From NCBI GenBank assembly GCA_949592205.1, contig CATIUR010000003.1, positions 164,661,759 to 164,725,758 of the forward strand: 64,000 bases of DNA, written 5' to 3'. The translations under genes were made by a program, and so were the position numbers. The first letter of the stretch is position 1, and each line of letters begins with the position of its first letter. The notes below the pieces were generated by a model, which ran no database searches, was not told the DNA's origin, and worked only from the letters and a program-made list of their open reading frames with translations. The DNA comes from Helichrysum umbraculigerum (taxonomy: Eukaryota > Streptophyta > Magnoliopsida > Asterales > Asteraceae). Positions 50,877 to 61,265 of this stretch are shown here, one piece after another.

Positions 50877-51163
50877 GGGCAAATTCCACGAAAATGTATT
50901 GAACTTTCCCAAAATTGCTATTGTATGTACTCAACTTTCAAATTTGCTATTGTATGTATCCAATTGCCTAATCACACCCTATTGTATGTATCCAATTGCC
51001 TAATCACACCCTATTGTATGTATCCAATAGCAATTTTGGGAAAGTTGAATACATACAATAGGGTGTGATTAGGCAATTGGATACATACAATAGCAAATTT
51101 GAAAGTTGAGTACATACAATAGCAATTTTGGGAAAGTTCAATACATTTTCGTGGAATTTGCCG
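50877..51163. mobile_element. Mutator-type fold-back MITE
   Basis: 287 bases, GGGCAAATTCCACGAAAATG...CATTTTCGTGGAATTTGCCG, with TTGAAAGTA at 50868-50876 and 51164-51172. The interior is several copies of ATTGTATGTATCCAATTGCC in both directions, so the frames on both strands here are accidental. Confidence 0.92.
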
Positions 51164-51172
51164 TTGAAAGTA

Positions 51173-51921
51173 ATACGTATAAAGAGAATGCACACCCTCA
51201 AAATAGTTGTGACTACCCTCATTTGAAAAAGCCCAAGCCAATATAACTAAACTCAAAATTTGGGCCCCAAACAAAAACTCTTTAACAACTTTATTAAATA
51301 TATATTATTTACTTATTTAGTATAACAGAAAGTAACTCATCGGCCCATGTTTCTTTTACTTTCTTACTTTTACACTTCTCATTTTAATTAGTTTTTATTT
51401 GCTTGGAAAAAGGTAGAGTGAGTTTGATAGTTTTATTACAGATATATATGGAAGACTAGAAATGGAGAAATTGAGTAGCTAAAAGGTGAATCAATGTTCC
51501 TTTTCTTTTCTAATTATAAATATGTTTTTTTTTTCAGTAGAAAAAAAGTGAGTCAATGAACATATGGTATGAGTTTTGCTATTTAATGAATTTACTTCAA
51601 TTAATGAGTACTTAAATTAGTTGGGAATCGATTTAAAAACTCGAATCTATGACTCGAACAGGTTGCCCGATATTTATCGGATTAACTCGAGTAGGAATTT
51701 TTTTTTTTTTTTTAGTATAAAGTGCATACTCTAATATAGATTCCTAGATCCGCTACTGATCATATCATATTACTCGAAATATCGTTAATGAAAAGTTATT
51801 TCCATCATTAATCACTTAGAGATATATATGTGCATTTTAATTAAGTAATGTGTCTACGTTATTAAAGAATCTTTAACATTGTATTTGTAATAGTATCATG
51901 AAATATTTATAATTAGTAGAC
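51173..51921. other. Intergenic, nothing recognised
   Basis: AT-rich; no gene. Confidence 0.45.
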
Positions 51922-51929
51922 CTCTAATG

Positions 51930-52119
51930 TAGAGCTGTAAACAAGTCGAGATTTTATCGAGCAACTCGAGTTCGGTTCGAGATTGAGCTTGATCGAGCCG
52001 AGCTTTTATCAAATTCGAGTCCGAGCTCGAGCTTAAAAATCAAGCTCAAAATATAAATCGAGTCGAGCTCAATCTTTTAAGAGCTCGGCTTGAGCTATTA
52101 TCGAGCTTTTCGAGCATTA

Positions 52120-52154
<35 letters not shown>

Positions 52155-52508
52155 TACTTACATATATATGTAATTTTTGATATGTAAATGATAGTATTAT
52201 TATATTTGAAATTGTTAAATTATTTTACATAATTTTTTGGCTTGTTATCACGATTTATTTTAATATTATATATATTTGAAATGATTTTCATTATTAATGT
52301 TTACTTTTTGAATATATATAATATATTTTGAATATTCGAAATTATTTTTTATATAAAATTTTGAGATTTTCGAGTCGAGCTCGAACCATTTTAAAATATT
52401 GTCGAGTCGAGCCTACATCGTGAAAGCTCGTCGAGCTCGAGCTTACCTTAAATGAGTCGAGCCGAGCTCGAGCCCTGTCGAACTCGGCTCGACTCGGTTA
52501 CAGCCCTA
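51930..52508. mobile_element. hAT-like MITE with CGAGCT-rich interior
   Basis: 579 bases, TAGAGCTGTAAACAAGTCGA...ACTCGGTTACAGCCCTA, with CTCTAATG at 51922-51929 and 52509-52516 (8 bases). The ends consist of GAGCTCGAGCTTGA-type repeats; the centre contains (TA)n. Confidence 0.9.
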
Positions 52509-52931
52509 CTCTAATGTCAACGATAGGGTATACTAGTTAAGTTATTACAATAATACAACGTAATTCCCTCTCCATTTCCTGATCAGCTTCTTTTTAAGGA
52601 TTGGGTGATTTTTTCACTCCCATAAAAGGTGAGGGAGGTAAAAGTGAAATTTAATTAAAGAATCTTGAATAGATCAGTTCCAATAGGATGACAGGTAGAC
52701 TGCCAATTGGATATGCTTTCGTCATATTTCCAGGTAGACAAGCTATAATTAATTATTCACAAATTAAATACTTCGTACAATCAGTTTGAAATGAATTTAC
52801 TAAAATTTTCTGTTATTTTCTCTTTGTGCTACTTTTATAAGATATAGCTAATAGCTATAACATATATGATTATTATTATTACATTTATTTTGAATTTTCT
52901 AAATAAATACATATAAGAACTGATTATTATT

Positions 52932-52935
<4 letters not shown>

Positions 52936-52996
<61 letters not shown>
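52936..52996. repeat. (TA)n microsatellite
   Basis: About thirty TA units, directly before the fold-back element. Confidence 0.95.
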
Positions 52997-52997
<1 letters not shown>

Positions 52998-52999
<2 letters not shown>

Positions 53000-53547
53000 G
53001 GAGGATCTAGGGGGAAGCACTTTTTTTGGGGAAGGGGGAAGTGTAATATTCATTACGATGCATCTTAACTTCGTTAATACATTTGTCAAAAATTCAAAAG
53101 CGAAAATTAATAAATGTTAATCAGAATAGATGTCATGAATGTTAATCTTCCATGATAAAGTCTTTTTGTAGGCTATAACATCAATTGATGAATTTTATAT
53201 CCCAAATCGTTAATATTCGTCGTGTTGAATGTTAACTTAACTTTCATCACGATGAATGTTAAAATAAAAGTAATGTTACTTTTTAACATTCATCGTGATG
53301 AATGTTAAGTTAATATTCACCACGGTGAATATTAACGTTTTATTAAATAATTATTCATAAACTTTTATTATGAATTAAAATTGACTTTCATATGTTAATA
53401 TATTCTTTATAGCATCGATTTTGATTACTATATATGAGTAAAATTAATTATATCTTTGATATTTGTATTGGTGAATTTAAGATGTTTCGTGATGAATATT
53501 ACACTTCCCTCCTTCCTCCAAAAAATTGCTTCCCTCTTGATCCCTCC
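52998..53547. mobile_element. Fold-back MITE inserted in (TA)n
   Basis: Left GGGAGGATCTAGGGGGAAGC and AAGTGTAATATTCAT recur inverted at the right (ATGAATATTACACTTCC, GCTTCCCTCTTGATCCCTCC). The middle has repeated ATTCATCGTGATGAATGTTA palindromes. Both borders are in TA repeats, so the duplication cannot be defined. Confidence 0.75.
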
Positions 53548-53845
53548 TATATATATATAAACGAGTATTGAACTCATAATTTCTTTTGATATAAATTGAC
53601 AGAGGAGATCCCTTGAAGTCCAGTTACGCTAGCTGGTACTTATTGACAAAAAACAAGATACTAATTAAGTGGACCAACCATGAAATAACTTAAGTCATTG
53701 AAGTCACTTTAAAAGCTTCCAACAAACAACATTCATTAAAAGCGTACATGGTTGGTTGCTCCGTCTCTATCAAGCCCGCTTAATTGCAAAATCATTCAAC
53801 TACAAGTTATACCAAGAGATGAATATGGCTGGCCAAAACATAAAT

Positions 53846-55256
53846 GAGAAAATTTCTGTAGAGGTCAGTCAACGCTCTCGTTTTCACCTGATGGTCCGTG
53901 TCAGACGTTTTATCCGGGACAGTGGACACCATTGACGCAGGTTATTACCAGCGGGCTGCGACATGTTAGTAACCAATTAAACGACGCCACGTGTACAATA
54001 AATCACGCAGTCAAACTAATATGTCGTAGTCAAACAATTATGTCGCAGGTTATTTTTTTAAATTAGATATGTAGCCGTATTATGTATATATGTCGCCGTA
54101 TGGAACGAAATCACGCAGGATTTGAGAAAACTGATATGTAGCTGTTTTTTTTCCATATGTAGCTGGCTTTTTGGCAAATGTAGCATGTCATATGTAGCTG
54201 GCTTTCAGACCTATTAAATAATGGTTTCTAACAACTACACAAAAGTATCTTCTATCTACTGAATGAAAAGTATTAGTAGTGGCATTTGGTTGGTTGTTTT
54301 TCTAACAACTACACAAAATTTGATGAATTTGATAGATGGTATGATGAGATAACAGTCAAAACAGCTGGAGCTAGTGCTTTAAGCAATGGCTCTTTCAAAC
54401 GTAAAAACAGTAAGAATGGAACAGAAGCAGCTTGTAAGCGCTTGAAAGGGCTAAATAGGCATGAAAGTATCGGAAACCTAACCTTCTGTTTATACGAACT
54501 TGCTGCAAACCAACCAAAAAGATGAGAAAGGAGATTTGCTTTTTACCTTTATCCTTTACAGTTGGTGGTCAAGGCTTAAAGCACCAGCTCCATAAGCATT
54601 AGATTTCATATCGTCGGAAAGCGACTTAAAAGTTGGTCATTGGAGAGCCGATCTACCTCTTGAAAGGTTGATCGAAGTCATCAAAACCATTTGTTAGTTA
54701 TTTATGCATATTTCATTCGTTTTTATCATAATATTGTTGTCGGGTCTTAACAAGATTTAGCCACAAATACCTATGTCAGTAACATTAACTTTAGAGATTA
54801 ACTTTAGCCACAAAATTTCTTTATTTTGTCATCTTATAGGGGGCATCTTATATACGGAGTATTTGATTGGTAGTCATGTTTTGCATTCACTTTCCTATAG
54901 AGGGATAATTACGTTTCAGGACATATTATGAAATACTGCGTGATTTGAGAAGATATACATCTACAATTTCAATTTTGAAAAGCCTGCGTGAAATTTTAGA
55001 TATACAGCGACATATATACATTTCTGGCTACATATCTAATTTAAAAAAATAACATGCGACATAATTGTTTGACTGCGACATATTGGTTTGACTGCGTGAT
55101 TGATTGTACACGTGGCGTCGTTTAATTGGTTACTAACATGTCGCAGCCCGCTGGTAATAACCTGCGTCAATGGTGTCCACTGTCCCGGATAAAACGTCTG
55201 ACACGGACCATCAGGTGAAAACGGGAGCGTTGACTGACCTCTACAGAAATTTTCTC
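53846..55256. mobile_element. Mutator-like element with long terminal inverted repeats (Pack-MULE candidate)
   Basis: 1411 bases. GAGAAAATTTCTGTAGAGG and its exact inverted end; the inverted repeats continue for ~240 bases (CAGACGTTTTATCCGGGACA, CGACGCCACGTGTAC). AACATAAAT is repeated exactly at 53837-53845 and 55257-55265. There is no transposase; the interior holds a non-TE-like coding fragment (54286-54525). Confidence 0.9.
54286..54525 (+). pseudogene. Coding-like fragment inside the Mutator-like element
   Basis: An open frame of ~75 codons with a hydrophilic, protein-like composition: DEFDRWYDEITVKTAGASAL, FKRKNSKNGTEAACKRLKG, FCLYELAANQPKR, then TGA. I do not recognise the family. The lysine/arginine-rich middle looks nuclear. 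About 50 bases on, a pyrimidine-rich stretch ends TTTACAG near 54560, so this may be an exon followed by an intron of a captured host gene. It has no start of its own that I trust. Confidence 0.45.
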
Positions 55257-55265
55257 AACATAAAT

Positions 55266-55788
55266 ACGTACGTACACATTGTTGTATCTTCTTTTTCATA
55301 ATTTATTTGAAGAACGAAACCGTTTTAATGTTTTATGACAAAATTTGGTGTTAATTATATATGATTCCTAAGTTCGCTGTAAACAAATTTAACAACTATA
55401 GTAACAAACAAAACCATGTACTCTGTTTTCATTTAATAGTACGTCACTCCAATTCCAAAATGGAGTACAAAGTAAAACTTAACTTAAGGCCCCTAGCTAA
55501 TAAATACATCATGTGTACAACTTTCACAATCTATTTCGAGTACATGTTCTCATCGTTTTCACACGTATCTAATTCGAGCTTCCCTCAGATCCGGCACAAA
55601 TTTACAAGCATTCAGTTGACTAGCAGTTACAAAATACGAGTACATATATTCAGCTGAGGTACGATATTTATTCCAATTGTTGTTGACGTATCAACTGGTA
55701 GATGTTGCATAAAAAATGTACTTACGTAAATTTAGTGTATAGACAATCCACTAGCTCATGCCTCAAGGTCATATGAATTAGAAGATTA
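55266..55788. other. Intergenic, nothing recognised
   Basis: A 98-codon frame at 55361-55657 shows no domain or coding bias and is not called. Confidence 0.45.
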
Positions 55789-56064
55789 TATAACAAGGGT
55801 AAGGTTCAAATGAGACTAAAAATTTGTGTGAGAATAGAGGAACCAATGATATGGTGCCATGTGTACAAAAAGAATACAAAACCCATTTACCCCTTAAGTT
55901 AAATATCTCACAAACGACAAATCGAAAAATTATGAAAATTGCACCATTAGATTCAGCGTTTGATCCTCTTAGATTTGCTGTCCATTAAGGCATACTTTCG
56001 ACGAGTTTTTTTTTTCATTATTTTTAGTGGGTTTCACATTACTAACACGTGTGTTACAGTGTTG

Positions 56065-56225
56065 CGTTTAGGGTTTAGGGTTTAGGGTTTAGGGTTGGGA
56101 GTTTGGGGTTTCGTCCCCGAAACCCCAAACTCCCAACCCTAAACCCTAACCCCTAAACCCCAAACCCTAAACGCTTTATAAAACTCTAAACCCTAAATCA
56201 TACTAAACCCTAAACCCTACTAAAC
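56065..56225. repeat. Telomere-like repeats, inverted pair
   Basis: TTTAGGG x4 then CCCTAAA-type units, meeting at a short hairpin. The right remainder continues at 58477-58555. Confidence 0.88.
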
Positions 56226-58476
56226 TGTCACCCCCCCAATTTCATGCTTTGCGGAAGCGACTGTTTTGGGGCGTGACTAATCAATAATCAAACCCAAAGT
56301 ACAAGCAAACGACTCTAAATGAGACGTTGTAGAAAATGTTACATTAATACATAAGTTTTCAAAAGTAATATATCATTGATGAGTTCGCAACTTGTTTTGT
56401 TAGATTTTAAGTACATAATCATTATACAAAAGATAATGCAAGTAAAATCTTCATGTGTGTAATTGCATGCGACTCGAGCTACTAAAGCATATCCTGCTGG
56501 GCCATCCGTACAGATCAACCCTACTGTTGCTGTGTACCTGAGAATGCATTACTAAAACAGGTCAACCAAAAGGTTGGTGAATCTCACAGGTTTATAGTAA
56601 GTAACAGTTTGAACACATCAGCTTGTAAAATCATTGAGTAAATATTGCACAGTCGCAATAGTTTCCGTATATATTGCCATGAGCACCATAGTCGAAGCTT
56701 AACAATCATTGATTTTGCCCTCGTGAATGCTAATCCAGAACATTCATATGTAACGAGTAAGAAACACCCATTTATACTGAATGTTCGGGGTAGTGCGTGC
56801 TACCCTGGGTGAGGATTGTCAGTCCTAATGGATCCATTTACTAGTACTCGCGCTTAAGACCATAACTGACGACTATGATTAAATGGACTTCATTGGATTA
56901 AGTAAACCTCATGCAATCGATATACCAGTAAATCAGTTTGTAATCAAGTGTGTAAATACATGTGTTCGAGTAAAACAAGTAATGCATCTCCCCCAATGTA
57001 AAGCAGTAAAAAGGGGCCATAAGACTCACCTAATGAGCAAGCAATCCTAATGTGCGTGCGTGTTCCAACAGTAATCTCCTAATGTCCTAAACACGCAAGA
57101 TTGTATGTTTGTAAGTGTACGCGTAATAATTCGTTTGTTTAGTTGTTCGTTAAGTTAATTACGTTCAATGTATTCGAATTGTATTACATTTGAAGTTTCA
57201 TTATATCCGTTACTCTTTATTTCACAAGTTACAAAATTTGGCACGAGTCCGAAAACCGAAATATGCCATTTTCGACCCCTAGACGACCCCGGATGGCTTA
57301 AAACTGACTAGGCTAAGGTACTTAGCCTTGTCTATTAGGTTGTTTTTGAATGACCGAGCAAATTTGAGCCCAATCCGTTATAATAAAATTTTCATCGAGA
57401 AGCTACCCTGTTTTATGTTGTTAAATCGTCGACGTTTTCGAAAATTTATGTGTTCAGTTTTAGCTAGAATTCGCAGGGCTAGTTTATTGATCCGTTGGAT
57501 CATGAAATATAAAGGGGGCTCTGCCATATAAAGCACGCGCCGTGTGCATGAGGTTATGAAGTACACGCCGTGTACTACATGTACACGCCGTGTACTTTGT
57601 TTTAGGAAGAACGCGCCGTGTTCTAGAGGACGCACCGCGTTCTTTGAGTTTTTAAAAGGACGCGCCGTGTTCTAGAGGACACGCCGCGTGGATCATACGT
57701 TTTTGCAGGTCTGTTCGTGCAGAAAACATACAAAACCAATTCTAACTTAGTTTCTACCAATTTCCGCACCTATAGAACTTTACTACATGACATATAATGT
57801 ATTAAAAACATGAAATTAACGAAAAAGAGTTGGTGATTCTTACTAATTGAAATTGGAACCGAAAATGAAGTTTGATGGTGATGAACGATGAAGACGATGA
57901 TGATGATCCAGATTATGATGATGATTATGATGTTGCTGCTGATTTTGATCTTGTTGTTGCTGTTAAAATGAAACCGAAAGAGAGAAAAGAGAGGGAGCCG
58001 AGAGTGATCAAATGTGTGCGTGTGTGTGAGAAATAATTGAGGTCGGTTGATATAACCGGCCTCAATTATTGAGGTGGTTGAGTATTTCCGACCCGTGTTC
58101 GCGTACCCGATCGTTATGTAGTATAATATTTAAATATGATAATTTTCCAAATATTATTTCGTATATGTTTATAATTGAAATATTCTATAAAAATACTTCC
58201 AATGAGATATAAAAATATATCTTAGTTTAACTCAAATACACGGATAGTTTTCTGTATCTAAAATGTATTTAAATTTGAAACGGAGTACGTAATTATTATC
58301 CTCAATAATAATACTTGATTTAAAAATGTTTTTCACCAAATTCTATTTTGGGTTTCTGCGTTCTACCAGATTCGTGTACGTGTGATTATTAAATAATTGT
58401 TTCGGATTATTTAATACTTCGTAATTAAAGTTCAAATTAGGACGGTAATTTGGGTCATTTTTGACCGGGTGTCACA
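56226..58476 (-). mobile_element. Solo LTR, family A (copy A4)
   Basis: 2251 bases; minus orientation TGTGACACCCGGTC...GGGGGGGTGACA. TAAAC at 56221-56225 is repeated at 58477-58481. A 17-base inverted repeat (one mismatch) at 58032-58048 / 58054-58070 has GATAT as loop, giving TTATATC on the minus strand. The same arms (AATTATTGAGG.CGG) occur in LTR A2. Confidence 0.93.
57533..57690. repeat. Array of short palindromes inside LTR A4
   Basis: Seven near-palindromes of the form ACRCGCCGTGT, e.g. GTACACGCCGTGTAC twice, GAACGCGCCGTGTTC, GCACGCGCCGTGTGC. It lies 0.79-0.94 kb from the LTR start. Confidence 0.9.
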
Positions 58477-58851
58477 TAAACCCTAACCCTAAACTCAGCT
58501 AAACCCTAACACTAAACCCTGCTAAACCCTAACTCTAAACCCTAACCCTAAACCGTAAATCAAATGTATAATCAATCACTAACACATGTGTTACTAATAT
58601 GTAAAACCCACCAAAAAAATGGAAAAAAAAAAGTTCGTCGGAAGTATGCCTTGATGGACGGCAAATCGAAGAGGATAAAACGCTGAAAAATATGGTGCAA
58701 TTTTCATGATTTTTCGACTTGTCGTTTGTGAGATATTTAATTTTTAAAAACGTGGATGAGAGAGAAAAAAGTGACACATGGCATATTGTGGTTGGTTCCC
58801 CATTCTCACACAAAATAAATGGTCTCAATTGAACTCTTCTCTGTATAACAA

Positions 58852-60076
58852 TTATTAAATAATAGTGAAATGGAGTAACACAGATAATTGTAAATAATGA
58901 TAAGGCAGTTGATCATATTTGTTTCCTGCAAGTGTATACATTAAAATTAAGGACAGTATGAAGGATACAACACACCAAAGAAAATTACATGTGGTACCAA
59001 CGGTATCGTGATAGTTAACTGTTTACAAATGTTAATTTTCCTTCAAATTTTGCTTTTATAATAACAAGTTTACTTGAAAATAAATGATAACTAATTAGAA
59101 TAAATAAATTAAAGAATAAATGTAAAAATCATATGTAACAAACAGTCAAAAAATGTCTGACACTTTCTTTTCATCTTTTATAACAATAACAATAGGTGTT
59201 AATCTCATAGACTCATACACCAAAGCCATCACCACAAGTTTATCACCGTCTGTATCTTTCTCTTCATTTGATTTAATTTCACCTTTCAAAATATTATTTT
59301 TAGGAACCAAAATCACCACGCGTTAACAGAGATAAAGCTATATATTCTTTTTCCGGTTATGGCCGGAGTTCGATAAATACCGAAAAAACATCGAACTCAT
59401 TCGGCGTGATCATTGTTAATTGCCGACTGATCTCCGATTAAGACCTTTCAATTGTGGCTAACTCGACGATATCACACGGTGATGTACACAACCACTTCCA
59501 GATTCGATTTCGATTATGATTTCAATCGCTTTCGTCATTAATATCAGTTTGATGAAACTTTTAATATCAATTTCAACTCCGTAATACTTTTCGCGTCTTT
59601 GAAATCTTCTTTCGGAGATATTATCAGATCAGAAGGTTTAGATCTGAAGTGACAAATGAAATCATCTAATTGCAGAGAAGGTTAAGATCTGAAGTTTCAA
59701 AGATGACCAAAATACCCTCCGCTAATTAAAATAGATATGTATGGTTAGAAAATCTGGGAGAATCCCTTTTAGATCTTGTTCGTTGATTTAGATGATCTAA
59801 TGATGGGAAATTGTTCTCCCGTACTCTAGTTATTTCTTGTACTCACATGATCTTTTGTCGTATAATGTATAATACAATATTATCGTGGTTGTTTAAGTAT
59901 CTATCGATAAAATGAATATATACTCGTATATGTACTTAATGAATTGAAAACTTTGTATATTCAAAAGGTATCAGTTACATAATATAGGAAATATATTTTT
60001 TGTAAAAACAATATACATGTTATATACATTATAAGTAAAAACTTAAATAAAAACATAAATAAAATATGTATTTTAA
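58852..60076. other. Intergenic, nothing recognised
   Basis: AT-rich sequence; no gene or repeat identified. Confidence 0.45.
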
Positions 60077-60079
60077 AAT

Positions 60080-60335
60080 AGGATCGGGCTTTTATCTTGA
60101 AAAAGCCGGGCTTTATCTCAAAAAGCCCGGGCTTTCAGCTTTCGGGCTTTATTTCGTGCTTTGGGCTTAGCCCGGATGGGCTTTTACCAATAATTTCAGG
60201 CCTCTCTTGGACTTTCGGGCCAGGCCGGGCTTCGGGGAGGGTTTTTTCAAGCCGGGCTTTTTTGGGCTATTTCGGACTTTTTCTAGGCCCAGGGCCGGGG
60301 CTCAAGGGCATCTGTGCACCTCTACCCCATGCCAT
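60080..60335. mobile_element. Remnant of a GGGCTTT-rich MITE
   Basis: GC-rich low-complexity block of GGGCTTT / AAAGCCCGG variants ending GTGCACCTCTA, a common end of hAT-like plant MITEs. The other end is not recognisable. The 83-codon frame inside is accidental. Confidence 0.45.
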
Positions 60336-61265
60336 TGATGTCAGCTAAGTCGGTAAAAATCGACGCCACACTGACGACTTGACCACTAGGAGTGGCCTAA
60401 TTGTGTGAAAGTGACGTTAATCAAACCCTTATTCATCAAATTGGGGATTTAAGGGAAACATGTTTTATTTCTGGTGTGGATCCATTTTAGGTATCATTTT
60501 AATCACCAAGAGTTTTTAAAGCCAATAGTGGATCAAAGAAATGAGTCTAATGTTGTTGGACCGTATGGTTTGGTGGATTAAAAAATTTATTTACATGGTC
60601 TTTTGGGCCTTGAATGTAGTCCTTGAATACTTGGATTCCGAAATTCTAGTGAAGTAGTGAGTAGTTACTTTTTTACTTCATTTTTTTTTTTTTTTTTTTT
60701 TTTTTTTCGCTAGTTCTCTTCATTCTTAAAAGTTGTTTTGTTGTAGAAATTTAAGTTACCTCAATACCTCCAGTCAATCACGTTAATACGGACAAAAGAT
60801 CTTATTCTTATAGTATATAGTATAGAGTACCTTAAAATATGGACAAAAGATCAAGGTTATTAACTAACATGAGTAGGTTACATGGTTAACCCCTTGAGAT
60901 TATTGTCACTTTATGAATAGTCACAATTAATTAACATTATTTAATTTTAATATAGAAAATATAGAAGTATAGAACCATGTTTTAGTATCGTATGTCAGTA
61001 TCATCAACCCCTTAAGAATAACAAAATATGAAGATATTATATTGATTGAATTGAAACATCAGAACATTTTCAAGAGTAAGTAGAAAAGCATCGGTGCTTA
61101 AAACACTTTGGATCCAACATGAGTTAACAATACATTTCCAGTCCATTTAACAGCCAATTCTTCATAGATCAAAAAAGAAAAAAATAATAATTTAAAAAAT
61201 CTGCCAATTCTTTAAAACGAACATTCTTTCATTCAAGACACATTAAACTTCCTGGTTTAACCTTT
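60336..61265. other. Intergenic with a poly-T run
   Basis: A run of ~27 T lies near 60681-60707. Otherwise no feature before the DUF674 stop codon. Confidence 0.45.

Larger units (their letters stand above)
55797..58843. mobile_element. Fold-back Mutator-like element with telomere-like core, copy 2 (split by a solo LTR)
   Basis: Over 90% alike to the copy at 803-1542 by eye. TATAACAA at 55789-55796 is repeated at 58844-58851. The solo LTR at 56226-58476 is inserted within the telomere-like core. The left core here has four TTTAGGG units facing CCCTAAA units across GGGGTTTCGTCCCCGAAACC, so it forms a hairpin. Confidence 0.85.

Noticed and set aside
50680..51274. Frames of 72-94 codons on both strands with CMYS/LLYVSNCL repeats
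   Set aside because: They lie on a fold-back MITE; the same sequence is read in both directions.
57328..57635. Frames on both strands of 67-85 codons
   Set aside because: Inside LTR A4 over the palindromic cluster; no domain.
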